Source: Ciborinia camelliae (lineage: Eukaryota; Ascomycota; Leotiomycetes; Helotiales; Sclerotiniaceae). From it: a DNA stretch of 64,000 nucleotides. A program made the position numbers and the translations under genes. The stretch spans positions 1 through 64,000 of the forward strand of contig JANPYM010000014.1 of NCBI GenBank assembly GCA_025890175.1, in the 5' to 3' direction. Shown one piece after another: positions 46,818 to 60,109 of this stretch (position 1 is its first letter; each line of letters begins with the position of its first letter). Under the pieces are notes generated by a model. The model ran no database searches and was not told where the DNA came from. It worked only from the letters and a program-made list of their open reading frames with translations.

Positions 46818-48698
46818 TTACGCCTCAACAATATCCCCATCGGTAATACATCCGTGACTAGCATCCTGTACCAATCTCGAGTATTTCGCCAATGTTCCCT
46901 TGGTATATTTCAATGGTGGAGCAACAAACTCTTTTCTCCTCCTCTCCAACTCCTCCTCACCACCTTCAACCTCCAAATCTAACACTCTTGTCTCCGCATC
47001 AATGATAATCTTATCACCATCTCTAACCAATCCAATTGGTCCTCCCAATTGTGCCTCAGGCACAATGTGTCCAATCAAGAATCCATGGGATCCTCCACTG
47101 AAACGTCCATCAGTAATAAGTGCGACGTCTTTTCCAAGACCTGCACCCATGATAGCCGAGGATGGTTTTAACATCTCTGGCATACCGGGTCCACCCTTTG
47201 GTCCTTCGTAACGAATGACCACAACGGTTTTCTCGCCTTTCTTGATTTCTCCACGTTCGAGAGCTTGGATAAACTCATCTTCAGCATCATAAACCTTGGC
47301 TTTTCCAACGAATCGTAAACCTTCTTTACCAGTGATCTTACCGACGGATCCACCTGGTGCGAGAGAACCGCGTAAAATCTGGATGTGACCAGACTTCTTG
47401 ATGGGGTTTGAGAATGGGCGAATAATCTCCTGATCGGATGGGAAATCGCGAACATCCTTGACGTTCTCAGCAAGGGTCTTACCAGTGACAGTCATTCCAG
47501 ATCCATCGATAACGCCTTCTTTAATGAGGAGTTTAATGAGAGCAGGAGTACCACCGATGCTATAGAGATCGTTGAAGACATATTTACCGGATGGCTTAAG
47601 ATCTGCGAGGAAAGGTGTACGGTCCGAAACAGCTTGGAAGTCATCGATTGTGAGTTTGATTCCTACAGCGTCTGCCATTGCAATAAGATGAAGAACAGCA
47701 TTAGTAGAGCCTCCAGTGATGGTAACAAGGACCATAGCATTTTCGAAAGCTTTTCTGGTCATGATATCTCTAGGTCTGATGTCTTCTTTGAGAAGATTCT
47801 TAATAGCTCCACCAGCTGCGTAACATTCAAGTAATTTTGCCTTGGAATCTGCGGGATTGGTAGAAGATCCAGGAAGGGTCATTCCCATGATTTCAATAGC
47901 TGATGCCATTGTATTTGCAGTATACATTCCACCACATGCTCCTTGACCAGGGCAAGCATGACGAATAACATCGAATCTTTGTTCTTCGGTAATTTCTCCA
48001 GTAATGAATTGTCCATAGGCTTGGAATGCGGAGACGATATCGATATCTGCATTGTTTTGAGTTGCGGCACATCCTGGTTTGATCGAACCACCATATACCA
48101 TAAGAGATGGTCTGTTGACTCTTCCGATTGCCATCATAACACCGGGCATATTCTTGTCGCATCCAGGAATCGAGATATTTGCATCATACCATTGGCCACC
48201 CATAACAGTTTCAATACTATCCGCAATCAAATCTCTTGACTGAAGACTATATCTCATGCCTTTTGTACCCATGGAAATACCATCCGAAACTCCAATTGTG
48301 TTGAACTGATATCCTACTAAACCAGCCCTCTCTACACCTTCCTTTACTTTGTGGTTGAGCTCCAACAGATGCATATTGCAAGGATTCCCCGACCACCATA
48401 CTGAAGAGATACCAACTTGTGCTTTATTTAATCTTTCTTCGGTCATTCCAGTGGCATACAACATTGCCTGTGAAGCACCTTGTGACTTTGGTTGTGTGAT
48501 AGTAGATGAGACTCTATTGAGTTTTGGTTCTGAGTCATTGGAGGATGTGCGGAGAGATGAGGTGGAAGATAAAGAGCGTCTGGATAGAAAATCAGTCAAT
48601 TGGAAAGAACAAGATGTCGCAGATACTTACACATATTGTGAAGCTCTTCTTGAGGTGAGAAGAGAGGCATTTGCCCTCGTTCTCAATTGTGAGAGCAT
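46818..48698 (-). CDS. ILV3: Dihydroxy-acid dehydratase, mitochondrial (branched-chain amino acid synthesis)
   Basis: Two exons: 48698-48631 encoding [20 protein letters not shown], a mitochondrial presequence, and 48579-46818. They are joined across a 51-bp intron (GTAAGT...CCAG); 1830 nt give 609 residues, typical for fungal ILV3. It converts 2,3-dihydroxy-isovalerate and 2,3-dihydroxy-3-methylvalerate into the 2-oxo acids for valine/leucine and isoleucine. Iron-sulfur and signature motifs are all present: [39 protein letters not shown] and, near the C-terminus, [15 protein letters not shown]. Starting at a Met inside exon 2's open extension would remove the targeting peptide, so the spliced start is preferred. 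A TGACTC (Gcn4/Cpc1-type) hexamer lies on the minus strand at 49324-49329, about 0.6 kb upstream; relevance uncertain. Confidence 0.97.
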
Positions 48699-49725
48699 AT
48701 TGAGGGATGTTGTAAGTAAACTTAATTACTTCAACTTTTTTCTTTTTTGATGCCCAAAAATCTTAGAGCTGAAGGACAGGTATGAGAAATTAACCTGTAC
48801 TGTTGAAGAAGGAAAGCAATCAATTGAATCTCTCCAAATAGTCAATACTGGAGCTTTCACGTATAAGCAAGAAATTATTTCTCGAGATCGATATCGGAGC
48901 ATGGAAAATCCACAAACCCCAGCTTTGCTTATTAAAGTCTCGCTGATTGGTTGAATATCGGATAAATTCAAAGCTATATCTTGATATCACCACACCCCAT
49001 CATTTGGTGCTATTTTACATGTTTCTAGAAATAGCAACCGCAAAAGCTTTCAAATGATGAATTGATTCTCTATATCTTCTTGTAGTTCAATCCCTTCATC
49101 TGTAAAGGGTTTGGGGATGATAACCGAATAACATGCCAGCTTCAAAAGTCTTCAAACGATATCATCGCTCGACATAACAGTTCCTATTTTCGGAGCAAGC
49201 TTTACTCCACCATCAACTCTCTATCAAAGGGATCCTCTTCCCTTTTTTCTGTATCAGACGATTTACACCGCAAATCATTCCCATCAAGCTCCACCAAGGT
49301 AACATTCGCATGGTTTGACAAAAGAGTCAACCGATGCCGAGAACACATGTGAGTGATACCTTCACAAGTTATGTCAGCAAGTACCGAGGTGGTGGTATGA
49401 GGAATATCAAAATGTTGGGATCAGTGCTTGTGATATTAAATTCATGGCATGTACTTCCTGCAGGTACAAATCTGGCGCCATTAACCATTTCAGATATAAG
49501 TATTAAAGTTTCCTCCTTTTTTGTTTTTTCCTTCGTTCTCTCCCTGCTCAATTAGCTTGCCCTTTCGTCATCTGTCTAATTCGCATATCGCCAAACTTCT
49601 GTACGATACGTAAACGGCGATATCACCTTACCTTACCTATAGCTACCCCGCATCATAACCTAGAGCTCCCAAGAGACAACCTTAACATCAACCAACCAAC
49701 AAATTGACAACACAGACCTCATACA
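48699..49725. other. Divergent promoter region of ILV3 (-) and the lipocalin-like gene (+)
   Basis: About 1 kb between two start codons transcribed away from each other. AT-rich near ILV3. The segment 49150-49720 is less so. No gene seen inside. Confidence 0.5.
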
Positions 49726-50412
49726 ATGGCTGCTGGACCAGAAATTACCTTAAAGGATTTGGGTGGGGATTGGGTTATGGTAAGATAACATACCACTTAC
49801 TGTCTTATCCTTAACCTCAACATCTTATCAATCACCCCATCCCAAATCATCCACCTCCAACCTTATTAACACTCCTCCCTCCCCCAGAACAAAACCCTCT
49901 CCGACGATACCGACCCCGTCCTCGCCCTTCAAGGCGTAGGCTGGTGGACACGCAAAGCCATCTCCCTCGCAACCGTAACCCTCCACGTCAAACAATACAT
50001 TGACGAAAACCACATCCCCCACGTCGACATCGACCAAACAGCCACGGGCGGACTCAAAGGCACTTCTGAACTACGAACTCTCGATTGGGTTCCCCGCACG
50101 CACGAAGATCATCTCTTCGGAACCCTTTCCGGGAAATCGCGTTTTTGTACCTTGGAACAAATTTCCGAAGTAGATGACGATGAATTCTTGAAGGAGGACT
50201 GGTTGGAAGGGGAGGAGGAGAATAGTGGACCCAACGGAGAGAGACACATTCAAAGTTATAGTGTCAATGAGGAAAGGGGGTGGACTGCGGATCAAGTTTG
50301 GGGGTTTGCAATTATTGATGGGAAGAGATATTATACACGAAGAGTGGTGGTTAGGAAGGGGGATCAAGTGTTGAAGGTTAGGTTGGTTTATAATTGGCAG
50401 GGAAAGAAATAG
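49726..50412 (+). CDS. Lipocalin-like (calycin) cytosolic protein
   Basis: Exons 49726-49779 (MAAGPEITLKDLGGDWVM) and 49888-50412, with a 108-bp intron (GTAAGA...CCAG); 579 nt give 192 residues. The opening L-x-G-x-W (LKDLGGDWVMNKTLSDDTD) is the calycin entry motif, where the Trp closes the barrel bottom. It is followed by alternating strand-like segments (TVTLHVKQYI, HVDIDQTATGG, ELRTLDW) and a C-terminal VRLVYNW. Members of this fungal lipocalin-like group are single-domain proteins thought to bind small hydrophobic ligands; the ligand is unknown. No signal peptide is present, so it is likely cytosolic. Family placement rests on motif and size, not on a search. Confidence 0.8.
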
Positions 50413-52113
50413 ATGAGTGAAGTGAGTGGGTTGAATGATAGAGGTGATGTCAATACATCCCACATCAGACAGAGGATGGGGTAAATGTTAAGGGGGTTTC
50501 TGGGAGTTCAGATGATGCTAGAGTTATCGACCGTTGCTTTACTTACCTACCTATCAAATCAGTGGAGTACCCCTAGTGCTGAATGTTCTCTTAACTGGTT
50601 TCAAGTGATCAACACTTTCCATGACGTCTTGGTTCTCATCTGATTTCCCGGGACCGTACCCTTATGCTCATTTAAGAATAGGTACCTAATGTTTGATCTT
50701 ATCTGATTATCTGAATACTGGCTTTACTATATGAACCGGGTAATACATCATATGTTGGGAGGTATACTAACTGGCTATAGAAGATATATAACACGACTCA
50801 AAGTAGAAGCAGATAAGATGAGGTAGGGCATCATTGACGACAGCGTGATATCACACGATGCTCTAGACTTAGTTATGGCGAAATCCGCCAGGTAGATTAG
50901 GCAATCATTCCAATACAGCAAGAAACTAAAGTTCTACTCTCATTTCCCTTTCATTTCATAGAGCACTGAAATATCGACCGAATATTGATTGTCTTCCATG
51001 CAATCGTATGATAGATTCGAATCACGCGAAGAAGCGAATGGGATCCAGAAAAGGAATCAATGAATCAATGAATCAATCAATGGCATATGAAATATGAAAT
51101 GGATATCGAGGAGTGTGAAATTAAATGGAACATCGATTAGGATTTTGGGTATAGTTAATGTAGTATCGATTGGACTTTTCGCTTCCATGGGATGCGGTGC
51201 TGTAAAATTGCAGTTTTGATGGGAAATGGATGCTTGGTGTATTTATGAGTAAATATTCCATATAATCAGCTATACGGGTGAGTAGAGATAAAGGAAGTTA
51301 TATCATAGAGAAACATTTCTTCAATCCGTAGATAAATGTGCGAACCCCCAAGTGAACAATGTATTATTTCAAAGGCAGGAGGATAGGATAAATCATAACT
51401 CTAAATAGTAGGTAGGTATAAATGTACTCCCGGTGAGCTTCATCACTATTCTAATTATAATCCCCCCTCTGAAGTTTCTTTCCAAACGCTTTTAAAACCA
51501 TCACATTATCATCTAGAATCAATCCATCTATATCAGTGCAGAATCCATAGCTATACACAGTAACACTATAGATATCACCGGCGAACTTTCTAAATGAATT
51601 ATATGAATACCAATTAGGTAGTATTGTTTATATAAAAGCTCCCAAGTTATCTGTAGGTCATGTATTTGCAATCACGCACACCCCCTTCATCGATTAGTCA
51701 GCTCGGATATCCGCTTTGATAACCGATTCGGTAGGGCTGGTACGGTACCATACATATCCTTGACATTGGAAAACGGTCTTTCGAGATCTAGACCTTTTTA
51801 TATTTCGACTCGCAACATCATTGGGATAATTGAGATAATTGTATATGTAGCTTCATATTATATCGCAGCAGAACATCATGCAGAGGTTTTGATATTTTCT
51901 GGGTAGTATCGAGGATAGACAGCGATGTTTTTGGTGATAATTTTGATTTTAATCTTCTATTTCGCTAGGTAGGGAAATACGAGATGGCAGTCAGTCGTAG
52001 GAATAATACCAAATAACGTGACGTATTCCCCATCCAACCCAATCCCCCCAACTCATCCTCCCCCTCCAAAAAAACTAATAAAAGATGATGTATCCCCTCC
52101 ACCAACGGACCAT
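50413..52113. other. Intergenic region
   Basis: 1.7 kb with no supported gene; AT-rich. Contains a short AATCAATG run at 51056-51082 and a TAGGTACCTA palindrome at 50679. Confidence 0.5.
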
Positions 52114-52425
52114 TTAAATATACTTCTCCATAACATTATTCAACAAGTGTGCATTCTTCTTCTCCTCCTCCTTCTTCTTGAGAACGTCGCGCAAAATATC
52201 CTCTCGCTTGGCTCCCTTGTATCCGACAATATTCTTCTCCATCCAAAGCGTGTCGCACAACTTGGCAATGGGGACCTCGGTATAGAGCATCGAGCAGGGG
52301 CTTGGCATGGCTGCGATGGATCCGGTGACTGTTGGAGAGCGAGGTGCGGAGGAGAGTTGAATCGAGCGCTTTTGCTGCTTGCAGACGCGGAGATGGCGGT
52401 TTTGGAAAAGGCGTGAGAGCGACAT
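52114..52425 (-). CDS. Small protein with mitochondrial-type N-terminus
   Basis: A 103-residue single-exon frame. The N-terminus (MSLSRLFQNRHLRVCKQQKR) is rich in Arg, Lys, Ser and Leu and lacks acidic residues until about residue 50, as in mitochondrial presequences. A central segment (MLYTEVPIAKLCDTLWMEKN) and a Lys/Glu-rich helix near the C-terminus (DVLKKKEEEKKNAHLLNNVM) follow. I do not recognise the family. The plus-strand frame 52018-52416 overlaps it and is judged its shadow, because its composition is poor. Confidence 0.6.
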   Translation of the reverse strand: MSLSRLFQNRHLRVCKQQKRSIQLSSAPRSPTVTGSIAAMPSPCSMLYTEVPIAKLCDTLWMEKNIVGYKGAKREDILRDVLKKKEEEKKNAHLLNNVMEKYI

Positions 52426-53937
52426 TTTTGATGGTTTTACTTGAGGTTTTGGATGCTTGGAAGTGTAAGTTTTTGATATTATTTGGGGGTGCGCGGATTG
52501 TTATATATACCTTTTGAGTGTGTGGTTTAGATTCGGGTTGGTAGATTGTGCGCTTTTGAATCTTGATTGTTTGCAGGTTTGTGAGTATGCGAGTTGAAAT
52601 GAGAGAGGAGAAATCGGAAGAGAGGACAATTAATAGAGAAAAGAAAAGTTGGTGCGAGCTAAATGAGGACTACTGTGATTCTAAGAGCCAAGTTCCAACT
52701 GGAATCACGGTAGTTGGAATTTAGGACAATGATCGTCAACTTTTAAGCGAAACTATCCCCCATTATATCAAGCGGAGGAGCTAGCCTCTCTAGTTACCCA
52801 ATGAGAACTCTCTAACTTGAACGAATTAAGTATGGTATGCATCACTCGAAGATGTACTTACTCGTAACATGTGATTCACACTTCGCATAGTTCATGTAGT
52901 TCATTGGAATAGTGAGAGCGTTCGGTCACGGGGCATGAAAGGATCGAAGCCAAAAGCCTTTCCTTGCAAAGACTTTGGTACTTCTCGATGGTTCTACAGC
53001 AGTAGTAAGTTTTATTCCCACAATCATCTTGAATTACAATTCAAATCATCGGCAGAACACTCTATTCCTCTACATCAGTAGATAAAAACGACAGAAGAGT
53101 ATCTTGCTTCTTCTTTGCCTCGCGAGTCGCATGGCATCCGTGGTACAGTAGCGATGCTAATATTCTCTGTATATTTCTGAAGTGAACACCATAAAATCGT
53201 TACTCTGGTGATTGATTGTGAAGGAAATGGAAAACACTCACATGATCCGAAGACAAAAGTAAATCGCATATTTGAAAATATAGAGCAACAGCTCCCATCT
53301 AATCCTACGCTAATCTAATACTGGAAGAGAGACTTATGGGCAACATTATCCAGTCATCAATCATCATATCTCAAAAATATACTTCCCATCCTGATCCTGC
53401 CACGCCAGAAAGATTCCACCATCTATTTCTCACTCAAGTTAACAATACAACCAAGCGACCTTAATTCACCGTTGTTTTTGTAGACTTTAAGTTCACCATC
53501 CCAGATGAAACATTCATAAATTCCCGGTCCATGTCTTTGTTTGAAATACGTGGCGTAAATAACTATCGTCCTACAACTTCTATGGTCAGCTCACGCCATC
53601 CAGTTTCTCAATAAATAGGCACTTTAATATGAGCTCATGTTTGAGATCCACCATCATAAGCATCTAATATTTAGGCTGATATTCGTAACCCCTCATTGAT
53701 ATTTTCAATCGCCTAGAACGTCTATTGAAGTATTAGCTAAAACACATCTTCAAGTTTATCGGGTTGATAACACCTGCAGGCTTTGTATTTGCCATTGGGA
53801 ATCATTTCAGTTAAGCATTATCGCATTATATGGGTTCCAAAGATCCAGTCCCCCAACATCATCAATTCATCATACGAAACAAAAGACCGCCATACCATGA
53901 AATAATTGTTCATTTTCCCTGTGCTGTAAACCCTATT
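52426..53937. other. Intergenic region
   Basis: 1.5 kb upstream of the small mitochondrial-type gene and downstream of the receptor gene. No supported gene. The 64-codon frame at 53075-53269 (-) has no features. Confidence 0.5.
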
Positions 53938-55352
53938 TCATTCCAATAAGCTCTCCGCACTAGTCCTCATCCCATTTCGTGAACCACTAATCTCACTCTT
54001 CCCATCTCCATCTCCATACTTCACACTAATATTCGTCGTCTTCATAATCCCCTCACACCTCACAATTTCTTGTTCACTATCTCCTTCCCCCTGTCCATTA
54101 ACCCTTCTAATCTTATTCAAATTCTCAATCCTCCCATCCCTCACATCCGGCAGATCCTCCAAAATAAAAGCTGCATTCCCGCTCATGAACCGCGAGCCCC
54201 TAAGACCCGTTCCACTTTTCCTCGTTCCGCGTCCGTATCTCGTGCCCGGCACAGCATAAGTTCCTCCATTGTGATTATCACAAGCTTTATCCGATAAAAT
54301 GGTAAACAAATTCGGGAACCAATGACGAAACAGAGGTTTGAGAGCAGGAGCGGATGCGGTAATGATAGCGAGGTTATTCTCGATCGAGGAAAGACAGAAC
54401 CCGATATTATGAGTAGCATCATAGGGAGCGGGAAAGAAAAAGTGGGAAATGATGACCCAGAGACGGACTACACCTATCACTGTTACTCTAGATGGGGATT
54501 AGTCCTGGCTTTAAATATATGATACGAGAAAGCGACATCAACCTACAGGATTCCGAGAAAGAAAACTCCAATAACCGCGAGTTTTGTTTTCCGGGGCATT
54601 TTCAACCCCATCACGATCCAGAATGGAACTAACAAAACCAGAATATCTGTGACGAGAAACATAACTGCAGTCACCGTATAGAATAAATCTTGTTTGATAC
54701 AATAACCTCCGGGAATATCAGTTTGCCAGTTGAATGCAATAGGCGTGCATTGGAAGAGAACCCCGAAGAAAATTGCAATCATCATACTGTTATTGAAAGC
54801 CAAGAGTGCCCATATAGTATATTTGACTTCCTTCTTCTGGCCCGAGAGACGGAGGAGGAAGACCAAGATGGAATTTTTGACCATGGCCAGAATCGGGTTG
54901 TAGAGAACTTGCACGGCGTAATTGTACTAGAAATTAACGTCAATCACAAGTATTGTAGGCCAAGAAAGAGACAAACTTTGAGCCCGCTAACCATGTCGCG
55001 TTCGACTGGTATATCCCAGATATGTATACCAACATAATTTATTACAATAACTACAGTATTTGTATTAGTGGGCGGCTATGGAAGGTGTCGTCGCAGTGAA
55101 GTTGCTTACATTTCCATGTTACAAAAGTCTCTCCAATAGACATAATCATCGCAACCACGATGAGGCCATCATCTGCGATAAATCCAGTGAGAACATGATC
55201 ACACAGCAGCTCAGAATCAAAAAAGTCTTACCCCAACCAAATTGATTTAAACTTAATCGGCTCCATGCCCTCAGACACACAAGAATAAATGCCAAAGACG
55301 GGAAGAAAGTGACAATGGCGAGAGCTAAAGTTTGGAGTGAGGTATCAACCAT
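53938..55352 (-). CDS. PTH11/SAT4-type seven-helix integral membrane protein (fungal rhodopsin-like receptor)
   Basis: Five exons: 55352-55232, 55172-55110, 55050-54977, 54926-54547 and 54487-53938; introns 59, 59, 50 and 59 bp; 1188 nt, 395 residues, all phases fitting. Hydrophobic helices include TFFPSLAFILVCLRAW, DDGLIVVAMIMSI, LAMVKNSILVFLLRL, ALLAFNNSMMIAIFFGVLF, VTAVMFLVTDILVLLVPFWI and VFFLGILVTVIGVV. The family signatures are the Y-V-G-I-H-I-W-D segment after helix 2, the CIKQDLFY loop, and FCLSSIENNLAIITASAPAL before the cytosolic tail. These receptors sense surface or host cues in plant-associated fungi. No CFEM domain is present. The in-frame extension upstream to 55430 lacks an ATG, so the Met at 55352 is taken; an additional 5' exon cannot be excluded. 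The third donor (GTTTGT) is weak but the join is in phase. Confidence 0.87.
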
Positions 55353-58055
55353 CGTGAAATATATCTGGGCGATTGATTTAAAATTCTCGTTCCATAAATC
55401 CTCCCCTCCACTCAATTGCTTGGCAACCACTTCAGCGAGGAAGACTATGTAAAAAGAAATGCAGTCTTGGATGTGCAGATCTAATTCCAGAACTTTTCTT
55501 TCGTTTATCTTGGAAATCAGGGGTACGGTATTCTTTTGAGTGTATTTAAGATCCTCAATTTTCTTGTTTGATTACCATCGACAGGGCTACAGTCTACTAG
55601 TCTAGAACGAACCCGACAAAGCTGCGTTCTGTTTGAGAATCTTTTTGAGTTTGGGATAGCGTAGAGCAGGTTCCCTTCGCATCCAGAGTCGTTACACAAC
55701 TTCATGGCTGTCATGTGTCATGATTTCCTTAAAAAGAAGCTCACGTCTGAAGAACAATTGAGGGTGAAATCGAATATCTCAAGAAGTGAGGGATCGTTTA
55801 TGCAGATGCGTACCAAAGATGGATGCATCCTTAAGCTGCTAAAATAGTGGATTTAGATCACAAAAGACTAGCAGCTGCTTCCTAGTTCCTTTCAGATCTT
55901 TGCTTTAGACTAGACTTTGTATAGGAGGCCAAAGAATACAAATGTTCCTCATTCCCGCGCTACTTCCAAGGCTATCTATTCTCGGTCCCGGAGGAGAGAG
56001 TTGATTCTCTACTCTAATTGAGGGGTTTTCATTGACAGACTGCCTTCACACTGATGGGAAGCAATATTCTGCATACTCTCGTACAAATAAGCTTGACACC
56101 CGCGGCGCCGCTGTGCACGCACCTCAGTAGTGGCCTTACTCTAAGAGCGATTTCTAGTCCACCCACAACGCTCTTGTCAAAATCCAGTCGATGAGGCACC
56201 ACTGTATATTATGACATAAGTAGACCAGGTTTGCGGATTACCCGTGTTACGATCCTGACGAGCTGACCCTCTTTGCGGTCCATGAGCAAAATCGTGCATT
56301 CCAAAGCTATGGTCCAAAAAGAATCATCAGAAGTGGAAATGTCCCACTAGGACTTTCGGTGGATGCGGGTGGAAGTTGAATGAAAATTAAAAATGAAATT
56401 CGATAGAAATTGCGGATCTCGGGGAAGTTATCTCGGATATCCCGCCCGAATTCCATTCCATCTGGATCCCAAGTTCCAAGCGGGTTCTGGAGCCTCAAGC
56501 GAGACTGAGTGCGGACTCCCGAGCCGATATGCCAAAAAATGGGACAGGCTGACCCACTTGACTCCATTCTTTCAAGCTCTGTTCCGGGATCAAGGTTTCG
56601 ACGGAAGGAGATTGTTCATCTTCCGTATGGTGATCATTATCTCGGGCCATACATCTTTTAAATCTTGTAATCTTTTATGACTTGCTGAAGTTTGCAAGAA
56701 TTGAGTAAGGAGTAGCCGGAAGAATGAAAGATTTGATATCGGAAGTTTTACGCGATGGCATCGTAGAGTGATCCTATGATCCAAAGCAGAGAGAAAAAAG
56801 AAACTTGAGTTTGTGACTCACCATAAAAAGGCCTGAGGCTTCTGAAAAAAAGACCGCAAGACAGAAGGTAAATGTACACTATTCCTAAGACTCTGGCATT
56901 AGTGGGGAATGCGGATAGCATTCCAGCTTTGGCATTTTCATCCGGCGTTGCACAGATAAAAGGATTAGCGACTTTTTTATTGCGGCCAGGGTGGTAAAGG
57001 GCGGTAAAAGAACAGTGAAACTGTGAAAGAAGTCCCGCCCAGGAGAATATTGGAAGCAAATGAGTTACTCCCCCGTTATCTCTGGGTTTAAATGTGGGAT
57101 CGTCATAACGCCTGCATCTCGTCGCGTACTCGTGCCGCCAAATAGTATACAACTTTGACGCTAAAAAATGATATTCCTTTTGTAGTATACCGTCTTGAGG
57201 CACGTGCTCCTAGATCCTGAGTTGTATACTTCCTGGCCACAAGACTAGGTACTATAAGTTCCCGAAACTTCAAGGGAGTCCCATATATACCCCTACAATA
57301 TCCAAATGAACAGCAATTGGCCTTCTCGGGATGCCCATCGATTGAAAAATATGGACATTCGAAGCCGTAATGCAGGTCCGGAAGCTTGAACAGAGCCTGA
57401 AAGTCGAGATCCGCTACCTAACATTATGTTTGCCAGGTTGCTTTATAACTTATTTGATCCAAGCTGCTGTCTACTGGTCAACGAAAATTGTAACTCCACC
57501 TATAGCCAGCATTTTTAGGCAAGCAGGGGAATCAAGCATGGGGGAAATAAGAGAAATCACAGCCTCACAGGTTGATGGCAGATGAAAATTTCTGATGTGC
57601 CCCAGTGTTATCTTGTCGGTGACATTTGTTGATGGTTCTGGAGGCATTCAGAATTTTTAGAACCGCATATTTTCATATCCTGCTCCGAACCCCTAAGCAA
57701 AGTGAAAGGAAGCAGCCATGCCTACTGCGTACTATACAATGAACGTTATTGACCCACTGTGGGATGCTCCTACTTGCCAAATCAGACATCGAGTTAAGAG
57801 AGTTGTGGGATGAATTGATAAAATAACATGATAGCTAAATGGCAGTTCAATGTAACGAAATGGGTTGGGACAATTCAGTTCAGAACGGCTATAGTTCATA
57901 TAAGAAGTAACCCCTTGGTGTTTCTTTAGTTTTGATAGCCCTTTCGGTTCTTCAATCGATCTTCCTTTGAAAATAAGATTTCTGCCATAACAAAGGCCTC
58001 AATTTGTTTACATTAACGTTCCATTTTGCCGGTTCAAGTCTTCGTATTTGATAAT
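55353..58055. other. Intergenic region between divergent receptor and FAD-oxidase genes
   Basis: 2.7 kb without a supported gene. The longest frame (56748-57203, minus) starts at a GTG and has no features. A CATATAAG box at about 57898 lies roughly 150 bp before the FAD-oxidase ATG and may be its TATA element. Confidence 0.45.
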
Positions 58056-60109
58056 ATGGCTGTTCCATCAGTCGCAAGATGGGCCGTGGCTGCTCTTCTT
58101 GCTGCTCCGTTCGTAAAGGGGCTCGCCACTGAGATCGTGGTTGACGGTGCATACTATAGTAAGATATATAGTCTCACGAGAATTGCATCACCGGCAGGGA
58201 TGATAATGCTAACGTTGCTTCAGCTGTCAACTCTTCCACATTAGCCTCGGCGGGTGTACTTATTGATAGAAATGTTCAACTCACAGACGCGATCGTCACC
58301 AACTTGACTGAGATTGGGTTGTCGAATGCCGCGTTGTTTGATTTCGATACCACTAACAGCACCCCCAGCAACAAATCCTCGTCGTGCAAAGTTTACCCCG
58401 GTGATTCAGCATGGCCATTGACGCTGAGTTGGAATATTTTTGATATATTAACTGGAGGGGCACTGATCTCAACCGTCCCTCTCGCAGCGCCATGTTATGC
58501 AGACTGGCCCGCTAATGAGAATGCCGCGGAGTGTCTTTACATCACTGATGATTGGACAAACAGTTCTATACAGTGAGTAAACTTTCCGTATCGCAGTAAC
58601 ATATGCTGACAAACGCTTAGTACATCAGATCCCACGTCAATAATGTACCCGCTTTATCAGGGGAGGACCTGTTTACCTACCAATGATACTACCGCTAACT
58701 GTACACTGGGAGGCTATCCTGTCTATGCGCTCAATGTTTCTCATGTTTTCCAGATTCAACTTGCGGTAAACTTTGCTCGCAATGCAAATTTACGCCTTGT
58801 TGTCAAGAACACTGGTCATGACTTCAACGGAAAAAGTTCTGGTGCAGGAGCGCTTTCGATCTGGACTCATAATCTAAAAGATCTCGAGTACATTCCTGAC
58901 TACTCGACCAGTTATTATACTGGAAAGGCTGTCAAGATGGGAGCAGGTATACAAGCATTTGAAGTCTATGAATTTGCTAAATTGAATGGGTTTTCGGCTG
59001 TCGGGGGCGAAGGAAGAACCGTGGGTGTTGCGGGGGGGTATGTTTCAGGAGGTGGCCATTCGCCTTTGTCCTCCATTTATGGCATGGCAGCAGATCAGGT
59101 TCTCGAAATGGAAGTTGTAACACCAGATGGGCGATTCGTCACCGCATCATCTACAGAAAATACAGACCTCTACTGGGCTCTCCGAGGAGGAGGTGGTTCG
59201 ACTTTTGGTGTCTTAACTTCTGTCACCAGTAAAGTTCATCCAGTCATAACTTCGACAGTGATGACATTCAGCTTTGAAGTCGGTGGTAATATCACGGCTG
59301 ACATTTTCTGGGCCGGTGTACGCACCTACTTCAATCATTTCATCGAGCACGCTGAAAAGGGAATTTATACGTATTTCTCCATTTCCGCCTCGAGCACTGA
59401 CGTCTGGTCTTTCGGGATGCGACCTTTTTTTGCACCAAACTATACCGCTGCTGAGCTTGATGCATTAGTTGCCCCGTGGTTCGCTCAGCTTAACGATCTT
59501 GGTATCAGTTTCACGACTTCCATTACAGAATACACCGAATTCTATGATGCGTGGTGGGACAATTTTCCTTTGGAAGCCGTTGGTAATACTAATATCAAAA
59601 CCGCCTCTCGCCTCTTCCCCAAAGCCAATTTCCAGAATGAGACAATCACCAACGCCACCTTCTCCGCCATTAAAGAAACTGTCGTGGCAGGTGGCTCATT
59701 CCTGGCTTTCAACATCCAAGCGGCCAGCAATACCGGATCCAATAACTCAGTGAACCCAGCATGGAGAGAGACTTGCTTGCATGCTATCATTGCAACCTTT
59801 TGGGATGAGGATGCTGACGATGCAACTATCGTGAAGGCAACCGAAACACTTACCTACGACTGGATGCAATTGTGGAGAGATGTTTCACCTGATGCTGGCG
59901 CTTATATGTCCGAGGCGGACATCTTAGAACCCAACTTTCAGCAAGCTTTTTATGGTACTAATTATGATCGTTTGTATAGCTTAAAGCAGAAATATGACCC
60001 AACAGGATTATTCTATGCACCCACAGGAGTAGGAAGTGAGGACTGGTATATTACTGACCAACTGACTGGTCTACCTACTCAGAACGGAAAGTTGTGCCCA
60101 TTGTCTTAG
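58056..60109 (+). CDS. Secreted FAD-linked oxidase, BBE/VAO type
   Basis: Exons 58056-58158, 58224-58572 and 58621-60109; introns 65 and 48 bp; 1941 nt, 646 residues. The N-terminus MAVPSVARWAVAALLAAPFV is a signal peptide. The FAD-binding part of the VAO fold includes VVKNTGHDFNGKSSGAGALS with His217, the usual 8-alpha-histidyl FAD attachment position, then VGVAGGYVSGGGHSPLS and LYWALRGGGGSTFGV. The C-terminal BBE segment ends YDPTGLFYAPTGVGSEDWY. The position that carries the second, cysteinyl FAD link in berberine-bridge enzymes lacks Cys (GEGRTVGVAGG), so single covalent attachment is expected. Many Asn-x-Ser/Thr sites suggest glycosylation. Substrates in the family are sugars, alcohols or aromatic metabolites; none can be named here, and no biosynthetic genes adjoin. 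Confidence 0.93.

Noticed and set aside
56748..57203. 151-codon minus-strand frame
   Set aside because: Begins with GTG, has no recognisable motif, and lies in otherwise non-coding spacer.
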